From contig REBL01000058.1 of the NCBI GenBank assembly GCA_007692755.1, positions 1 through 38,801 of the forward strand: a stretch of DNA of 38,801 nt. Reading direction: 5' to 3'. A program made the translations under genes and the position numbers. Positions 23,182 through 32,103 of the stretch are shown here, piece after piece; the first letter of the stretch is position 1, and each line of letters begins with the position of its first letter. The notes beneath the pieces were generated by a model, which made no database searches, was not told the DNA's origin, and was given only the letters and a program-made list of their open reading frames with translations. Source of the DNA: Nodularia sp. (in: cyanobacteria) (GTDB lineage Bacteria; Cyanobacteriota; Cyanobacteriia; Cyanobacteriales; Nostocaceae).

Positions 23182-25797
23182 ATGGTAATGGAACAGTGGC
23201 AATTTCTAATACAGAAACAGGGCGATCGCTCTTGGCATAACCTGGAATCGCCAAACTTAGAAATTTCGGAAGGTCGGTACAGAGTCTTGGCTCGTTCTCA
23301 TCTACGTAATACTGACGTAGAAATCCGGGTAACGCACTCCTCAACCCAAGAAATTCCCCCAAAGCGGCGAATTCAGAAGCGATCGCGGCGTACTAATGCA
23401 GAAGGTTTAATGGCAGTAATTCCGTTTACCCACCTCAAACCCGGAATTTGGGAATTGCAATGCTCTGGGGATTTGCTCTCAGATTTGCTCGGTCAATCAT
23501 GGCAATACGGTATAAATTTACAAGTATTATCTCAGGAATCTCCCAGGGTCTGGGAACAATCGCCCACGGGCGAGAATGCCACGTCAAATTTATCCCCTTC
23601 TTCAGATATTACTTCTGATAGCAACCTTAAATCCCCTATTGCACCAGAGTCTCAGCCGACTGTCAAAAACGATCCAGTTCTCACCGATTTACCAACTCAA
23701 ACGCCAACAGATGGCACCGTTATCGAACAGCCTGTTAGCCCAGTCTGGCTCGAAGGTGAAACTGCTGAACAGCTTTTACAAAATTTAATGGCTTTGGCTT
23801 TACCCGTCTCTGAAACTTTGTTAAAAGATGGCAAAGTTGAGGAGACTTCAGATCCCAAACCACCGCTACCACTATCTTTAACTTTAGATCAGGACACCCA
23901 TATTGCTCATTGGGGAGAAATCACCGTCATTCATGGGCGAGTGGAGCGACAAGACCAGACAAATCAAGAAAATGATACACCACCAGATTCAGAAACTTTT
24001 TATGCCTTAGAACTAATAATTGAGATGCGATCGCCTTTAGGCTCAGAAATTTTAACCCAGGTTCGACAGCCTTTACCAAATAGCTCGTTGCCCATGACAA
24101 TCAGCTCTGCAATTAATATTCCCGTGGATTGCAAATCGAAGCTGATTTTGGCAGATATCAATTTGTATGGCGCATTTACTGAATTTGGTGAAGTAGTCAT
24201 ATTAGCTAATAAGACTTTTACAATTACAGCAGATGTCACACAGTTGCTAGCAATTACAGCCGCAACGAAATTGCATGAACAAAATTTATTAGATCATCCC
24301 ATCACACCACCAACAGAGCCAGAACCATCTATTAGTATTGATTTAGGACTTTTCAACCTGGCTAAAACTGCAAAAGCAGGTGATCCTCAGTTTATTCAAA
24401 CTTCCCTAAACAAGTCACTACCTCCGCAATTTAACCTTAAAGAACTAGAAATAACCTCTCTACGAGACGCTACGCCAACGCTGCGAGTGTCTGAGTTAAA
24501 TAACTTAGCCGATTCTCGGTTGCCGCAACTACCAAGGCTACCTGAAAACCAAATCACTGCCAAAGCTGCGCTGATTGAAGGTGTAGTCAGTGCTGATGTA
24601 GATACAGAATCCTCTAGTGATGAAGCGTTGGTAGAGAAAAACGAGACTATAGCCCCGATCAATTTAGCGCAACTAGTTATTAGCCATCATCGAGTACGGA
24701 TGCTTAATAGCACTTTTCCCTACTTGAAACGCCTGAAAGCTTTACCTGAGAAAACAGAGGAATCGAAAAACGATACACCAGATGAGTTGTCACTCGAAAC
24801 TGCTGAAGATTCCCCACAGATGGATACAACTGTATGTGAACAAGAAGAAAATACACCTGAATTAGTTATTAGTGATGCAGAATTTCAAGATGAATCAGTG
24901 CCTGAAATATCCCTTTCACCAAATTTAGAATTAAGTGCAGAGATTAATCTCAATTCATCGCCCCTGATTCGGAAGTGGACACAAAGCCAAGGATATTCTT
25001 TGCCTCAATCTATTATTGAGGTTTTAGATCAGCAAAAAATACCTGATGAACAGGCTCCACTTTCAACTCAAACCGAGGAAATTAATTCATCACACTTAGA
25101 GTCAGCAACGGATATCGGAGCAGATCAGATACCTTTACTGCCAAATGCTACAGAAACGGAAAGTGCGGCGATCGCGGTGGAAATAGAGGAGATGAAAACA
25201 TTAGAATCGGTAGAAGCAGAAGATATATCAGTAGAAATCTCTGCATCTCCAGATTCACAATTACCGCCTGCTGACCATCTCGCAACACCTCAGCCTTGGT
25301 TAACACAGGAATTTGTGGTTGAAGATACAACTGAACCAGCCGTGGATTTGATCAACAGCCATTACCCTGAACAGAATGAGCAACTAACCTCAGATTTATC
25401 CCATACTCCATTAATGGAAGGGAAAATTGTGGAATCTTTACCAATTCCCCAACTACATATAGCAGATGGTGAACTAATCGCTGGTACTTCTGTCAGAGTC
25501 AGAGTAGAATTGCCTACGGTATCCCCGCAAATCGTTGTCAAGTTATGGATGGAAGATTGCCAAAGTCGTGGGCTGGTAGATGGTCCCCATTTGCTGACAG
25601 ACTTGCTACCTAACCATTTGGGGGGTTTAGAAGTGATAACTCAATTAAATATTCCCTTTGGTTGTTTGGAAATTAGCTTAGAGGCGATCGCATTTGATCA
25701 GGCTACCCAACAAGAAAGCCACAAAGTCACAGTGGTGCGGACTGTGATTCCTCCAGACTTGCCGAATTTGCAGCTAGATGAATTACTGGGGATTTGA
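23182..25797 (+). CDS. Large cassette protein with beta-sandwich-like ends and acidic linker (cassette gene 6)
   Basis: An 871-residue protein with no signal peptide or membrane helix. Residues 1-120 (WQFLIQKQGDRSWHNLE..., GIWELQCSGDLLSDLLGQSW) and the last ~130 (IADGELIAGTSVRVRVELPT ... IVVKLWMEDCQSRGLVDGPH) read as Ig-like beta sandwiches. A related block (LSLTLDQDTHIAHWGEITVI) lies near 235. The long middle is acidic and low in complexity (Glu, Ser, Thr, Pro). No family is recognised. It follows the MotB-like gene by 151 bases in the same direction, so membership of the cassette is likely but less certain than for the others. Confidence 0.65.
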   Translation: MVMEQWQFLIQKQGDRSWHNLESPNLEISEGRYRVLARSHLRNTDVEIRVTHSSTQEIPPKRRIQKRSRRTNAEGLMAVIPFTHLKPGIWELQCSGDLLSDLLGQSWQYGINLQVLSQESPRVWEQSPTGENATSNLSPSSDITSDSNLKSPIAPESQPTVKNDPVLTDLPTQTPTDGTVIEQPVSPVWLEGETAEQLLQNLMALALPVSETLLKDGKVEETSDPKPPLPLSLTLDQDTHIAHWGEITVIHGRVERQDQTNQENDTPPDSETFYALELIIEMRSPLGSEILTQVRQPLPNSSLPMTISSAINIPVDCKSKLILADINLYGAFTEFGEVVILANKTFTITADVTQLLAITAATKLHEQNLLDHPITPPTEPEPSISIDLGLFNLAKTAKAGDPQFIQTSLNKSLPPQFNLKELEITSLRDATPTLRVSELNNLADSRLPQLPRLPENQITAKAALIEGVVSADVDTESSSDEALVEKNETIAPINLAQLVISHHRVRMLNSTFPYLKRLKALPEKTEESKNDTPDELSLETAEDSPQMDTTVCEQEENTPELVISDAEFQDESVPEISLSPNLELSAEINLNSSPLIRKWTQSQGYSLPQSIIEVLDQQKIPDEQAPLSTQTEEINSSHLESATDIGADQIPLLPNATETESAAIAVEIEEMKTLESVEAEDISVEISASPDSQLPPADHLATPQPWLTQEFVVEDTTEPAVDLINSHYPEQNEQLTSDLSHTPLMEGKIVESLPIPQLHIADGELIAGTSVRVRVELPTVSPQIVVKLWMEDCQSRGLVDGPHLLTDLLPNHLGGLEVITQLNIPFGCLEISLEAIAFDQATQQESHKVTVVRTVIPPDLPNLQLDELLGI

Positions 25798-25907
25798 ACA
25801 TCCAGCACCCAAGATTAGTGTTAATAATTTTGAGCATTTCAAAAATCAGGTGAATTTTGCAGTAAGCTCGTTTTCGAGGATTGTCTAATTTATTAGGAAA
25901 GTTAACT

Positions 25908-26018
25908 ATGGCAGCTTCATTTTTGCCTTCTATCTTGGTTCCCCTGACTGGTCTAGTTTTTCCAGCAGTGACAATGGCGTTTTTGTTGTTATACATCGAA
26001 CGCGATGATATCGGCTAA
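25908..26018 (+). CDS. psaI: Photosystem I subunit VIII (PsaI)
   Basis: A 36-residue single-helix protein: [20 protein letters not shown], then [16 protein letters not shown]. The FLPSI start and LYIERxxI end are diagnostic of PsaI. In photosystem I it sits at the trimer/tetramer interface next to PsaL. AGGAAAG lies about seven bases before the ATG. It stands alone; psaL is not in the window. Confidence 0.9.
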   Translation: MAASFLPSILVPLTGLVFPAVTMAFLLLYIERDDIG

Positions 26019-26027
26019 TTAGTTGAT

Positions 26028-26326
26028 TCATATCCCACGTCTTCCAGGCGTGGGATTCTTGTTTAAGTTATCATAGTTTCATCGAAAACCTGGGGTTTAA
26101 AGCCCCGCCACTTCGACACGCTCAGTGCATCGCCTTCCAGGGCGGCTTTTGCGGTATTATAGCTTTAGCGGTAAAGCGCACAAATAAAAAATTTTCAAAC
26201 GCGGTCGGGCAGTCCGCGTGTGCTTGTGGACGTATCCAAACGGGGAAATTGGAATACTTGTATTCGAGTTTCTAGGGAGGACGGATGAAGCAAGAATCCT
26301 CATCTCTTTAGAGTGAGGAGTGTCAA
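26028..26326. mobile_element. IS200/IS605-type element without transposase (PATE-like)
   Basis: About 300 bases. The left side follows TTGAT (26023-26027), the target of ISDra2-type elements. It has a subterminal hairpin ATCCCACG/CGTGGGAT (26032-26056). The right end has hairpin CCTCATCTC-TTTA-GAGTGAGG (26298-26318), followed by TCAA (26323-26326), as at IS608-type right ends. Inside are more hairpins (ACGCGG/CCGCGT at 26199-26219) and the text GGGAGGACGGATGAAGCAAG, which I associate with the 3' flank of tnpB genes, where the omega RNA lies. There is no tnpA or tnpB; both ends could be mobilised in trans. Confidence 0.6.
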
Positions 26327-26359
26327 AAACCGCCTGTCTCTAAGAAACAAGCGGTTTGT
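26327..26359 (-). terminator. psbEFLJ operon terminator
   Basis: On the minus strand, AAACCGC...GCGGTTT with an additional TGT/ACA inner pairing, followed by TTTG. It lies 65 bases after the psbJ stop. Confidence 0.75.
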
Positions 26360-26423
26360 TAATGCTAATTTTTAAACAACTGCCCGAAAATCCAGACTAA
26401 ATTGTTTTCTGATCAAACTATTC

Positions 26424-26546
26424 TTACATTGAAGAACCGACTCCAGAGTAGGCTCCGTAAAAGAAAATACCTACAACTGTAATTACACCTAAACCTGCGA
26501 TTGTAGCGACAACCCACAGGGGAATTCTTCCACTTCCAGCAGACAC
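26424..26546 (-). CDS. psbJ: Photosystem II protein J
   Basis: A 40-residue single-helix protein: [20 protein letters not shown], then [20 protein letters not shown]. It starts with GTG behind a strong GGAGGAG. PsbJ lies near cytochrome b559 and the plastoquinone channel. Last gene of psbEFLJ. Confidence 0.95.
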   Translation of the reverse strand: MSAGSGRIPLWVVATIAGLGVITVVGIFFYGAYSGVGSSM

Positions 26547-26617
26547 AGCTTTTCTCCTCCCTTAATAACAAATCAACACTGATTCAATAAACAAAGATTT
26601 ACAACAGTCATTCTCTG

Positions 26618-26737
26618 TTAGTTAAAGAAGTAACTGGAGAACAGAATTCCTAGAACAAAGACTAAAAGTAGTCCCAGGTATAGGGAAGTCCGGTTAAGTT
26701 CAACCGGTTGATTATTCGGATTGGGTGATCTATCCAT
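26618..26737 (-). CDS. psbL: Photosystem II protein L
   Basis: A 39-residue single-helix protein: [20 protein letters not shown], then [24 protein letters not shown] precedes the ATG. PsbL lies at the photosystem II dimer interface and supports the acceptor side. Third gene of psbEFLJ. Confidence 0.96.
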   Translation of the reverse strand: MDRSPNPNNQPVELNRTSLYLGLLLVFVLGILFSSYFFN

Positions 26738-26746
26738 AATTTTCTC

Positions 26747-26884
26747 CTACCGTTGAATAAACTGCATGGCGGCGATCGCGCCTAAAAAGAAGACCGAAGG
26801 CACACCTAAAGTGTGAATTGCCAGCCATCTCACTGTAAAAATGGGATAGGTAATTGGCTGATTTATGTCATTTCCGCTAGTCAT
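26747..26884 (-). CDS. psbF: Cytochrome b559 beta subunit
   Basis: A 45-residue single-helix protein beginning [20 protein letters not shown], then [20 protein letters not shown]. The His in AIHTLGVP ligates the b559 haem together with the PsbE His. Second gene of psbEFLJ, nine bases after psbE. Confidence 0.97.
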   Translation of the reverse strand: MTSGNDINQPITYPIFTVRWLAIHTLGVPSVFFLGAIAAMQFIQR

Positions 26885-26893
26885 AATCTCAAA

Positions 26894-27142
26894 CTACTTT
26901 CCGATAAATTGTTCAACTTGCTGTTTAGCGCCAAAACGATCCTTCACAATCGGCACTTCTTGGCGTGTTTGTGTGTAGTATTCGTTTGGACGGGGGGTGC
27001 CAAAAGCATCATAAGCCAATCCAGTCTGGACGAAGAGCCATCCAGCCAGAAATAATGCGGGAATGGTGATGCTGTGAATTACCCAGTAACGAACGCTGGT
27101 AATAATGTCCGAAAATGGACGTTCTCCAGTGGTACCTGACAT
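26894..27142 (-). CDS. psbE: Cytochrome b559 alpha subunit
   Basis: An 82-residue protein with one membrane helix and the haem-ligand His in [17 protein letters not shown], followed by the lumenal domain ending QQVEQFIGK. It forms cytochrome b559 with PsbF and is needed for photosystem II assembly. First gene of psbEFLJ, downstream of ycf48, with a likely own promoter at 27181-27208. Confidence 0.98.
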   Translation of the reverse strand: MSGTTGERPFSDIITSVRYWVIHSITIPALFLAGWLFVQTGLAYDAFGTPRPNEYYTQTRQEVPIVKDRFGAKQQVEQFIGK

Positions 27143-27180
27143 TTAGATTCCTACCTTCACAAAGATTGTTATTGTCTATT

Positions 27181-27208
27181 ATCCTACAAAGTTTAGAAAG
27201 AGTTACAA
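27181..27208 (-). promoter_or_regulatory. Likely psbEFLJ promoter
   Basis: Minus strand TTGTAA (27203-27208), 16-base spacer, TAGGAT (27181-27186); GATAAT (27178-27183) is an overlapping alternative -10. The start codon is about 40 bases downstream. Confidence 0.45.
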
Positions 27209-27260
27209 GTTGCAACGAACTTCTCAGAAATCAGAACGAATACTTAAGCCTATCATCCCA

Positions 27261-28289
27261 CTAAGCTGCCTCTGGTGAGGAACTTTCGGCAATGTTTGGT
27301 TGGTATTTTAGCAAAACGCCGCGATCGCCGATCACAAAACCCTGATTAGGATTGAAGAAAACAACCTTGTACAAATTAGCTGCTACTCCTTCCACATCAC
27401 GATCTTTTTCCCAAGTTTGACCACCGTCAGGACTTAACAGTAAATTACCGCTACCGCCACCAATCCAAAGTTCATCAGGAGTGCGATAAGCCAAATCCAA
27501 TAAACCCCAGCTAGTAGCCAACTCAGGATTTTGCGGTTCTTGCCATTCTTCAGGATTATTGAGATCGCTAAATTGCACCTGACCCCCTCGTGCAAGCAAC
27601 CACAACTGCCCATTCTCAGCAAAACCCATATTTTCTAAGCGGCGAGAATTATTGCGGTTATGGGGTTCCCAGCTAGTTTGTCCTGGTTCCCAAGTAGAGT
27701 AGAAACTGCCCTTAGCAGAAACAGCAACATATTTACCATCAGGTGAGCGTTCCAAATTCCGCACCACACCAACGGCTCCCTCTACCTGGGCTTTCCAGTT
27801 GATACCACCGTCTTCAGTTTTATATATCGCGCCTACATCGGTAGCCATTTCCGCCGAATTTTCTCCCAGAGCATAAATAGCAATAGGACTACCGGGTAGC
27901 TTTTCGCTTAAAGCAATGCGTGACCAAGAACTACCTTCGTCAGTGGTATGCAACAGTAGCGAAGGTTCACCCAAAATCCAGCCTTCTTTGCCAGCAAAAC
28001 TTACTGAGTCAAAGCGAGTTTTCGGATCATCGAGTTCCAGTGTTAGCGGTTTCCAAGTATCACCACCATCATTTGTTTCCAAAAGGGTAGCATTGCCACC
28101 CACCAGAAAACCATGCTGAGAATTATCAGTAAAGGCGATATCCAGCAGCTTAGAATCTGTTGGTACAGAAATTATCGCCCAAGGGTTAGAGACGGTAGAG
28201 GGAACTTTGCTACAACCTATACACAAGAAAACTACTATCAACAAGGCAAATAGTCTTTGCCAATTTTTCATAATACCCATTGAATGCAT
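27261..28289 (-). CDS. ycf48: Photosystem II assembly/repair factor Ycf48 (HCF136)
   Basis: A lumenal lipoprotein of 336-342 residues. The signal ends in VVFLCIGCSK (lipobox). The rest is a seven-bladed propeller with repeated 'T.DGG..W' blades (ETNDGGDTWKPL, TTDEGSSWSRI, KTEDGGINWKA, SPDGGQTWEK). Ycf48 binds newly made D1 during photosystem II assembly and repair. The first ATG gives MHSMGIMKNW; MKNW (28271) or MGIM may be the true start, as no ribosome site decides. It lies between rubA and psbE, the conserved cyanobacterial assembly cluster. Confidence 0.94.
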   Translation of the reverse strand: MHSMGIMKNWQRLFALLIVVFLCIGCSKVPSTVSNPWAIISVPTDSKLLDIAFTDNSQHGFLVGGNATLLETNDGGDTWKPLTLELDDPKTRFDSVSFAGKEGWILGEPSLLLHTTDEGSSWSRIALSEKLPGSPIAIYALGENSAEMATDVGAIYKTEDGGINWKAQVEGAVGVVRNLERSPDGKYVAVSAKGSFYSTWEPGQTSWEPHNRNNSRRLENMGFAENGQLWLLARGGQVQFSDLNNPEEWQEPQNPELATSWGLLDLAYRTPDELWIGGGSGNLLLSPDGGQTWEKDRDVEGVAANLYKVVFFNPNQGFVIGDRGVLLKYQPNIAESSSPEAA

Positions 28290-28369
28290 CAGTATTTTTT
28301 ACTTTTTTCTAAATTTTTGATTTTAGTGGCGATCGCCGCCCTCTAAACTTGGTAAAAAGATAGCGGGTA

Positions 28370-28717
28370 TTATTGTAAGCCGTAGAGACTGATAAAAAAC
28401 AAGAAACCCAGACCCAAAGCCCCAAAAATCAGCAGATTTTTTTGCGCCGGTGTCATTCTGTTAACACCCAAACCATAACCAAGATTTTCTTTAAAACCCG
28501 ACACAGTACCAGAAGGGCCAATATTAGCGAAAGCAGTCTTTTTCGCCGTACATACTGGACAACGCCAAGTTATAGGCAGTTCAGCAAACAGAGTACCTGG
28601 TTCAATATTATGGCTATCGTCTCCCTTTTCAGGTTCGTAAACATAACCACAGGCACGGCATTCAAAGCGGTCTAATGCCGGAGTTTCAACAGCTTGTTCA
28701 TTAGCTTGTTCGCTCAT
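28370..28717 (-). CDS. rubA: Membrane-anchored rubredoxin RubA
   Basis: About 115 residues. The rubredoxin fold has iron ligands in CRACGYVY and CPVCTAKK. A linker and a C-terminal membrane helix follow ([20 protein letters not shown]). RubA assists assembly of photosystem reaction centres. I chose ATG 28717 ([20 protein letters not shown]) because GAGGA lies just upstream; the frame is open further but adds no family sequence. First gene of rubA-ycf48-psbEFLJ. Confidence 0.94.
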   Translation of the reverse strand: MSEQANEQAVETPALDRFECRACGYVYEPEKGDDSHNIEPGTLFAELPITWRCPVCTAKKTAFANIGPSGTVSGFKENLGYGLGVNRMTPAQKNLLIFGALGLGFLFFISLYGLQ

Positions 28718-28854
28718 GGCTAAATCCTCGTAGAGGAGAAATATTAAATATACGTTACAAATTATGACATAACTTTGACACTCTTCCATCATCCGCAAAA
28801 ACGATCAATACCTGAAATCGTTCTGTTTCACAGATTTCATCAAAAGCAACCAGA

Positions 28855-28860
28855 TATAAT
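28855..28860 (+). promoter_or_regulatory. ndhCKJ -10 element
   Basis: A perfect TATAAT about 50 bases before the ndhC start. The -35 is weak (no good hexamer at 17 bases), so an activator or extended promoter is possible. Confidence 0.5.
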
Positions 28861-28910
28861 GTAAAAGAAAGTAACAGCCTTATTTACACCATTAGCGGTA
28901 GATATTCATT

Positions 28911-29273
28911 GTGTTTGTCCTCAGCGGTTACGAGTACCTTCTAGGCTTCTTCATCATCTGTAGCCTAGTTCCAGCCCTTGCACTTTCAGCCTCCAAGCTC
29001 CTGCGACCCAGTGGTAATAGCCTAGAACGGCTCACTACTTATGAATCCGGCATGGAACCCATCGGCGGAGCCTGGATTCAGTTCAACATTCGCTACTATA
29101 TGTTTGCCCTTGTCTTCGTCGTCTTTGACGTAGAAACTGTATTCTTGTACCCTTGGGCGGTTGCCTTTCACCGTCTGGGGCTTTTGGCATTCATTGAAGC
29201 CTTAGTTTTTATCTCAATTCTAGTAGTTGCCCTAGTCTACGCATGGCGTAAAGGAGCGTTGGAATGGTCTTAA
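28911..29273 (+). CDS. ndhC: NAD(P)H-quinone oxidoreductase subunit 3 (NdhC)
   Basis: A 120-residue membrane protein with three helices and the conserved loop [20 protein letters not shown]. It is part of the membrane arm of NDH-1, which runs respiration, cyclic electron flow and CO2 uptake. It starts with GTG. It overlaps ndhK by 10 bases, so the two are translationally coupled. Confidence 0.97.
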   Translation: MFVLSGYEYLLGFFIICSLVPALALSASKLLRPSGNSLERLTTYESGMEPIGGAWIQFNIRYYMFALVFVVFDVETVFLYPWAVAFHRLGLLAFIEALVFISILVVALVYAWRKGALEWS

Positions 29274-30001
29274 ACTCAAAATTAACCACCCCAGACAAAG
29301 AGCAAATCATCAACCCGGTTGAACGTCCCGCAATCACACAGGATTTGTCAGAAAACGTCATCCTCACCACAGTTGATGACCTTTATAACTGGGCAAGGCT
29401 TTCGAGTCTGTGGCCTTTGCTCTTTGGTACAGCTTGCTGCTTCATTGAGTTTGCAGCTTTAATCGGCTCCCGGTTTGACTTTGACCGTTTCGGTCTCATT
29501 CCCCGTTCCAGCCCCCGTCAAGCCGATTTAATTATTACAGCAGGCACAATTACCATGAAGATGGCACCCCAATTGGTGCGTCTTTATGAACAAATGCCCG
29601 AACCCAAGTATGTCATCGCTATGGGTGCTTGTACAATTACTGGCGGGATGTTCAGCATGGATTCTCCCACAGCTGTACGCGGAGTTGATAAACTCATTCC
29701 TGTAGATGTTTACTTACCTGGTTGTCCCCCCCGTCCAGAAGCGATTATTGACGCAATTATTAAATTGCGGAAAAAGATAGCTAACGATTCCATGCAAGAA
29801 CGGGGTCAAATTAAGCAAACCCACCGCTTCTACAGCACAACTCACAATCTCAAGCCCACAGAGCAGATTTTAACTGGTAAATATTTGCAGTCAGAAACTC
29901 GCTACGCACCACCCAAGGAATTGACAGAAGCTATTGGTTTGCCAGTTCCACCTGCGTTACTGACAGCAAAGACACAAGAGAAGGAGCAAAACCGTGGCTG
30001 A
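29264..30001 (+). CDS. ndhK: NAD(P)H-quinone oxidoreductase subunit K (NdhK)
   Basis: A 245-residue peripheral subunit holding the terminal 4Fe-4S cluster N2. The ligands lie in [24 protein letters not shown] and [12 protein letters not shown]. The C-terminal ~50 residues are a cyanobacterial extension. It overlaps both neighbours (ndhC by 10 bases, ndhJ by 8). Confidence 0.97.
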   Translation: MVLNSKLTTPDKEQIINPVERPAITQDLSENVILTTVDDLYNWARLSSLWPLLFGTACCFIEFAALIGSRFDFDRFGLIPRSSPRQADLIITAGTITMKMAPQLVRLYEQMPEPKYVIAMGACTITGGMFSMDSPTAVRGVDKLIPVDVYLPGCPPRPEAIIDAIIKLRKKIANDSMQERGQIKQTHRFYSTTHNLKPTEQILTGKYLQSETRYAPPKELTEAIGLPVPPALLTAKTQEKEQNRG

Positions 30002-30518
30002 AGAAGAATCCAAACCAGTACCAGCAGAAGAGTCTCTAGTTAAAGCCGGTCAAATTTCCCAATGGTTAACGGAAAATGGTTTTGATCATGAGGCTTTGGA
30101 ACCTGATAAGCTTGGGGTAGAAATCATTAAGGTAGAGGCAGATTTTCTGCTCCCTATTTCTACAGCCCTTTATGCTTACGGGTTTAATTACCTTCAGTTT
30201 CAATCTGGTATTGACCTTGGCCCTGGTGAGGATTTAGTCAGTGTTTATCACTTGATTAAAGTCGGTGATAATGCTGATAGACCTGAAGAAATCCGGGTGA
30301 AAGTGTTCTTACCTCGTGAAAATCCCAGTGTGCCTTCAGTTTACTGGATTTGGAAAACCGCAGACTGGCAAGAGCGCGAAACTTACGATATGTTCGGCAT
30401 TGTCTATGAAGGTCATCCGAATCTTAAGCGGATTTTGATGCCGGAAGATTGGGTGGGTTGGCCTTTGCGGAAGGATTATATCTCGCCTGATTTCTACGAG
30501 TTGCAAGATGCTTATTAG
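29994..30518 (+). CDS. ndhJ: NAD(P)H-quinone oxidoreductase subunit J (NdhJ)
   Basis: A 174-residue homologue of the 30-kDa complex I subunit (NuoC). It has the conserved [20 protein letters not shown] and a C-terminal end [17 protein letters not shown]. It starts with GTG inside the ndhK end. Last gene of ndhCKJ; no clear terminator was seen after it. Confidence 0.96.
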   Translation: MAEEESKPVPAEESLVKAGQISQWLTENGFDHEALEPDKLGVEIIKVEADFLLPISTALYAYGFNYLQFQSGIDLGPGEDLVSVYHLIKVGDNADRPEEIRVKVFLPRENPSVPSVYWIWKTADWQERETYDMFGIVYEGHPNLKRILMPEDWVGWPLRKDYISPDFYELQDAY

Positions 30519-30599
30519 ATAGCGCTGAGTTTCAGCAGCAGTGAGAATTTTGTTCAACTCACTTTAGCCCCTTTCCGGTCGCGGAGAGGGGTAATGTTT

Positions 30600-30645
30600 T
30601 TAACGCAAAGGGGCGCGGAGGTTAGCGCAAAGGTACGCGGAGAAT
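30600..30645 (+). repeat. Extragenic direct repeat downstream of ndhJ
   Basis: Two imperfect copies of CGCAAAGG(GG)CGCGGAG separated by a few bases. Such 'acgcaaaggggcgcggagg' tracts are common between genes of Nostocales. Confidence 0.6.
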
Positions 30646-30729
30646 GAGGAGTTTACTGTTTCGGTAGATGTAATTAATTACGTTTAATTTACTACCTCGC
30701 ATTGAGTTAAATACAATTCAATGCTATTT

Positions 30730-31149
30730 CTAAATTTTTTTAGTTACCTTTTCCATAAATTGACGGAAATTTTTCTTGCGTAACCTTTCATCAAGAAATT
30801 CAATTTCAGTCAAAATATCTATCAACTCTGATAAGTACCCATGCTTTTTGATATTCTCACTTTGTTGGTTTACTTGTGTAGGCGAACTTATCTTTTTATA
30901 ACCTAGAGTATAATAATCAGAACCATTCTGTGCTTTTGCTCTAAGTTTATCTATTTCATTTGATAATTCTCTTATTTTTTCATCAAATGAATTAATAATT
31001 TGTAAAGGATTGAAGTTATTTTTTATGAGCGTATTAAATATATCTTTTGGATTAAGAAAATCTGGGATTGAGTTCACTTCATCTTCTAGATATGTCAATT
31101 TTTTTTTAATATCACCCAATAATTTTTCATACGCTGAGTTTCTTTCCAT
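30730..31149 (-). CDS. Unknown coiled-coil protein (accessory pair, distal gene)
   Basis: A 139-residue, strongly charged, helical protein (YEKLLGDIKKKLTYLEDEVN..., IRELSNEIDKLRAKAQNGSD, IDILTEIEFLDERLRKKNFR). Coiled coil is likely in two stretches. No family recognised. It follows the 31209-31709 gene on the same strand after 60 bases. Base composition is far more AT-rich than in the ndh genes before it, suggesting acquired DNA. Confidence 0.55.
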   Translation of the reverse strand: MERNSAYEKLLGDIKKKLTYLEDEVNSIPDFLNPKDIFNTLIKNNFNPLQIINSFDEKIRELSNEIDKLRAKAQNGSDYYTLGYKKISSPTQVNQQSENIKKHGYLSELIDILTEIEFLDERLRKKNFRQFMEKVTKKI

Positions 31150-31208
31150 AGCTAAGTGACCCCAATAACTTGCATATAGTATCCTCTTTTACTTCAATAT
31201 AGAAAAAT

Positions 31209-31709
31209 TTAGATTTTAGAGCGAGAAAAAGGTAATAACTTTCTCAAAAAAGAGGGAAGAAAATGTTTTTGAACTATTTCACTAAATTGCCAATGTAGAA
31301 CTGAATTTGAAACTTCTTGAATGTTTCCCAATATTTTCTTGATTAAGTCACGAGCTTTAATCCACAAATTATCTTTCAAGTTATTCTCTGTAAACTTATA
31401 ACTTCTGTCGAGTTCTGTTAATTTAGTATTTAAATAAATCTGTGCTTGTTTTAACTCCGTTTCATTTTGTTTTGAAATTAAATCTTGCATATCTTTCATC
31501 GCAGAAATCATTTGTTTTACCTGATTAGCTTTTAAATTAAAGCGATAAATAGATTCATCCTTGCTCTTTAAAACATTATGTATTTCGAGAGATTTAAATG
31601 TCAATTTACCTATATTGGCAGATTTAATCTCTAATTCGTTCACACTATCAACTTCTTGACTTACTTGCGTACTTAAAAATGTGACTTTATCTTTCAGTTC
31701 GTCAAACAT
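31209..31709 (-). CDS. Unknown coiled-coil protein (accessory pair, proximal gene)
   Basis: About 166 residues from ATG 31709 (MFDELKDKVTFLSTQVSQEV), chosen because AGGAAG lies nine bases upstream; the frame is open to 31760. The protein is almost all helix with heptad-like Leu/Ile spacing (VKQMISAMKDMQDLISKQNE, TELKQAQIYLNTKLTELDRS). Its basic, aromatic C terminus (HFLPSFLRKLLPFSRSK) could touch membrane. No named domain. It probably forms a unit with the next gene. Confidence 0.55.
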   Translation of the reverse strand: MFDELKDKVTFLSTQVSQEVDSVNELEIKSANIGKLTFKSLEIHNVLKSKDESIYRFNLKANQVKQMISAMKDMQDLISKQNETELKQAQIYLNTKLTELDRSYKFTENNLKDNLWIKARDLIKKILGNIQEVSNSVLHWQFSEIVQKHFLPSFLRKLLPFSRSKI

Positions 31710-31760
31710 GATTTTATTCTTCCTAGTGATGTCTGTATATTCAATGCTCAAATTAAGCAA

Positions 31761-32103
31761 AAATTTCTAAGTATTCAGTATATCATTTATCACTCTAAAA
31801 AAAGGTTTTCTCATAAAAATTTGTTAAAAATTATACATATATTACTATTCTTTAAAAATTAATATTTTTTGTAATAGAACTAAAACATTTATTTTTATTA
31901 GATAAAAAATGAGGAGGAGTCCCGTTTCCTTAACGTCCCTAAGAATTATAATTTGACTATGAAGTTTTAGGAGTCTTAATTAGTTTTGTCGCGCATCGGA
32001 ACGCACCGCACCGTGAACAATTCAAGTTCCTTTAGCCCTATTGCATAACACACTCTACCAATAATTTATATTTATTCAACCCATGTACTATAGCCCTGTC
32101 ATA
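31761..32103. other. AT-rich gene-free stretch
   Basis: It should hold the promoter of the coiled-coil pair (minus strand). A GC-rich extragenic repeat fragment (GTCGCGCATCGGAACGCACC) lies near 31988. No gene or RNA seen. Confidence 0.45.
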
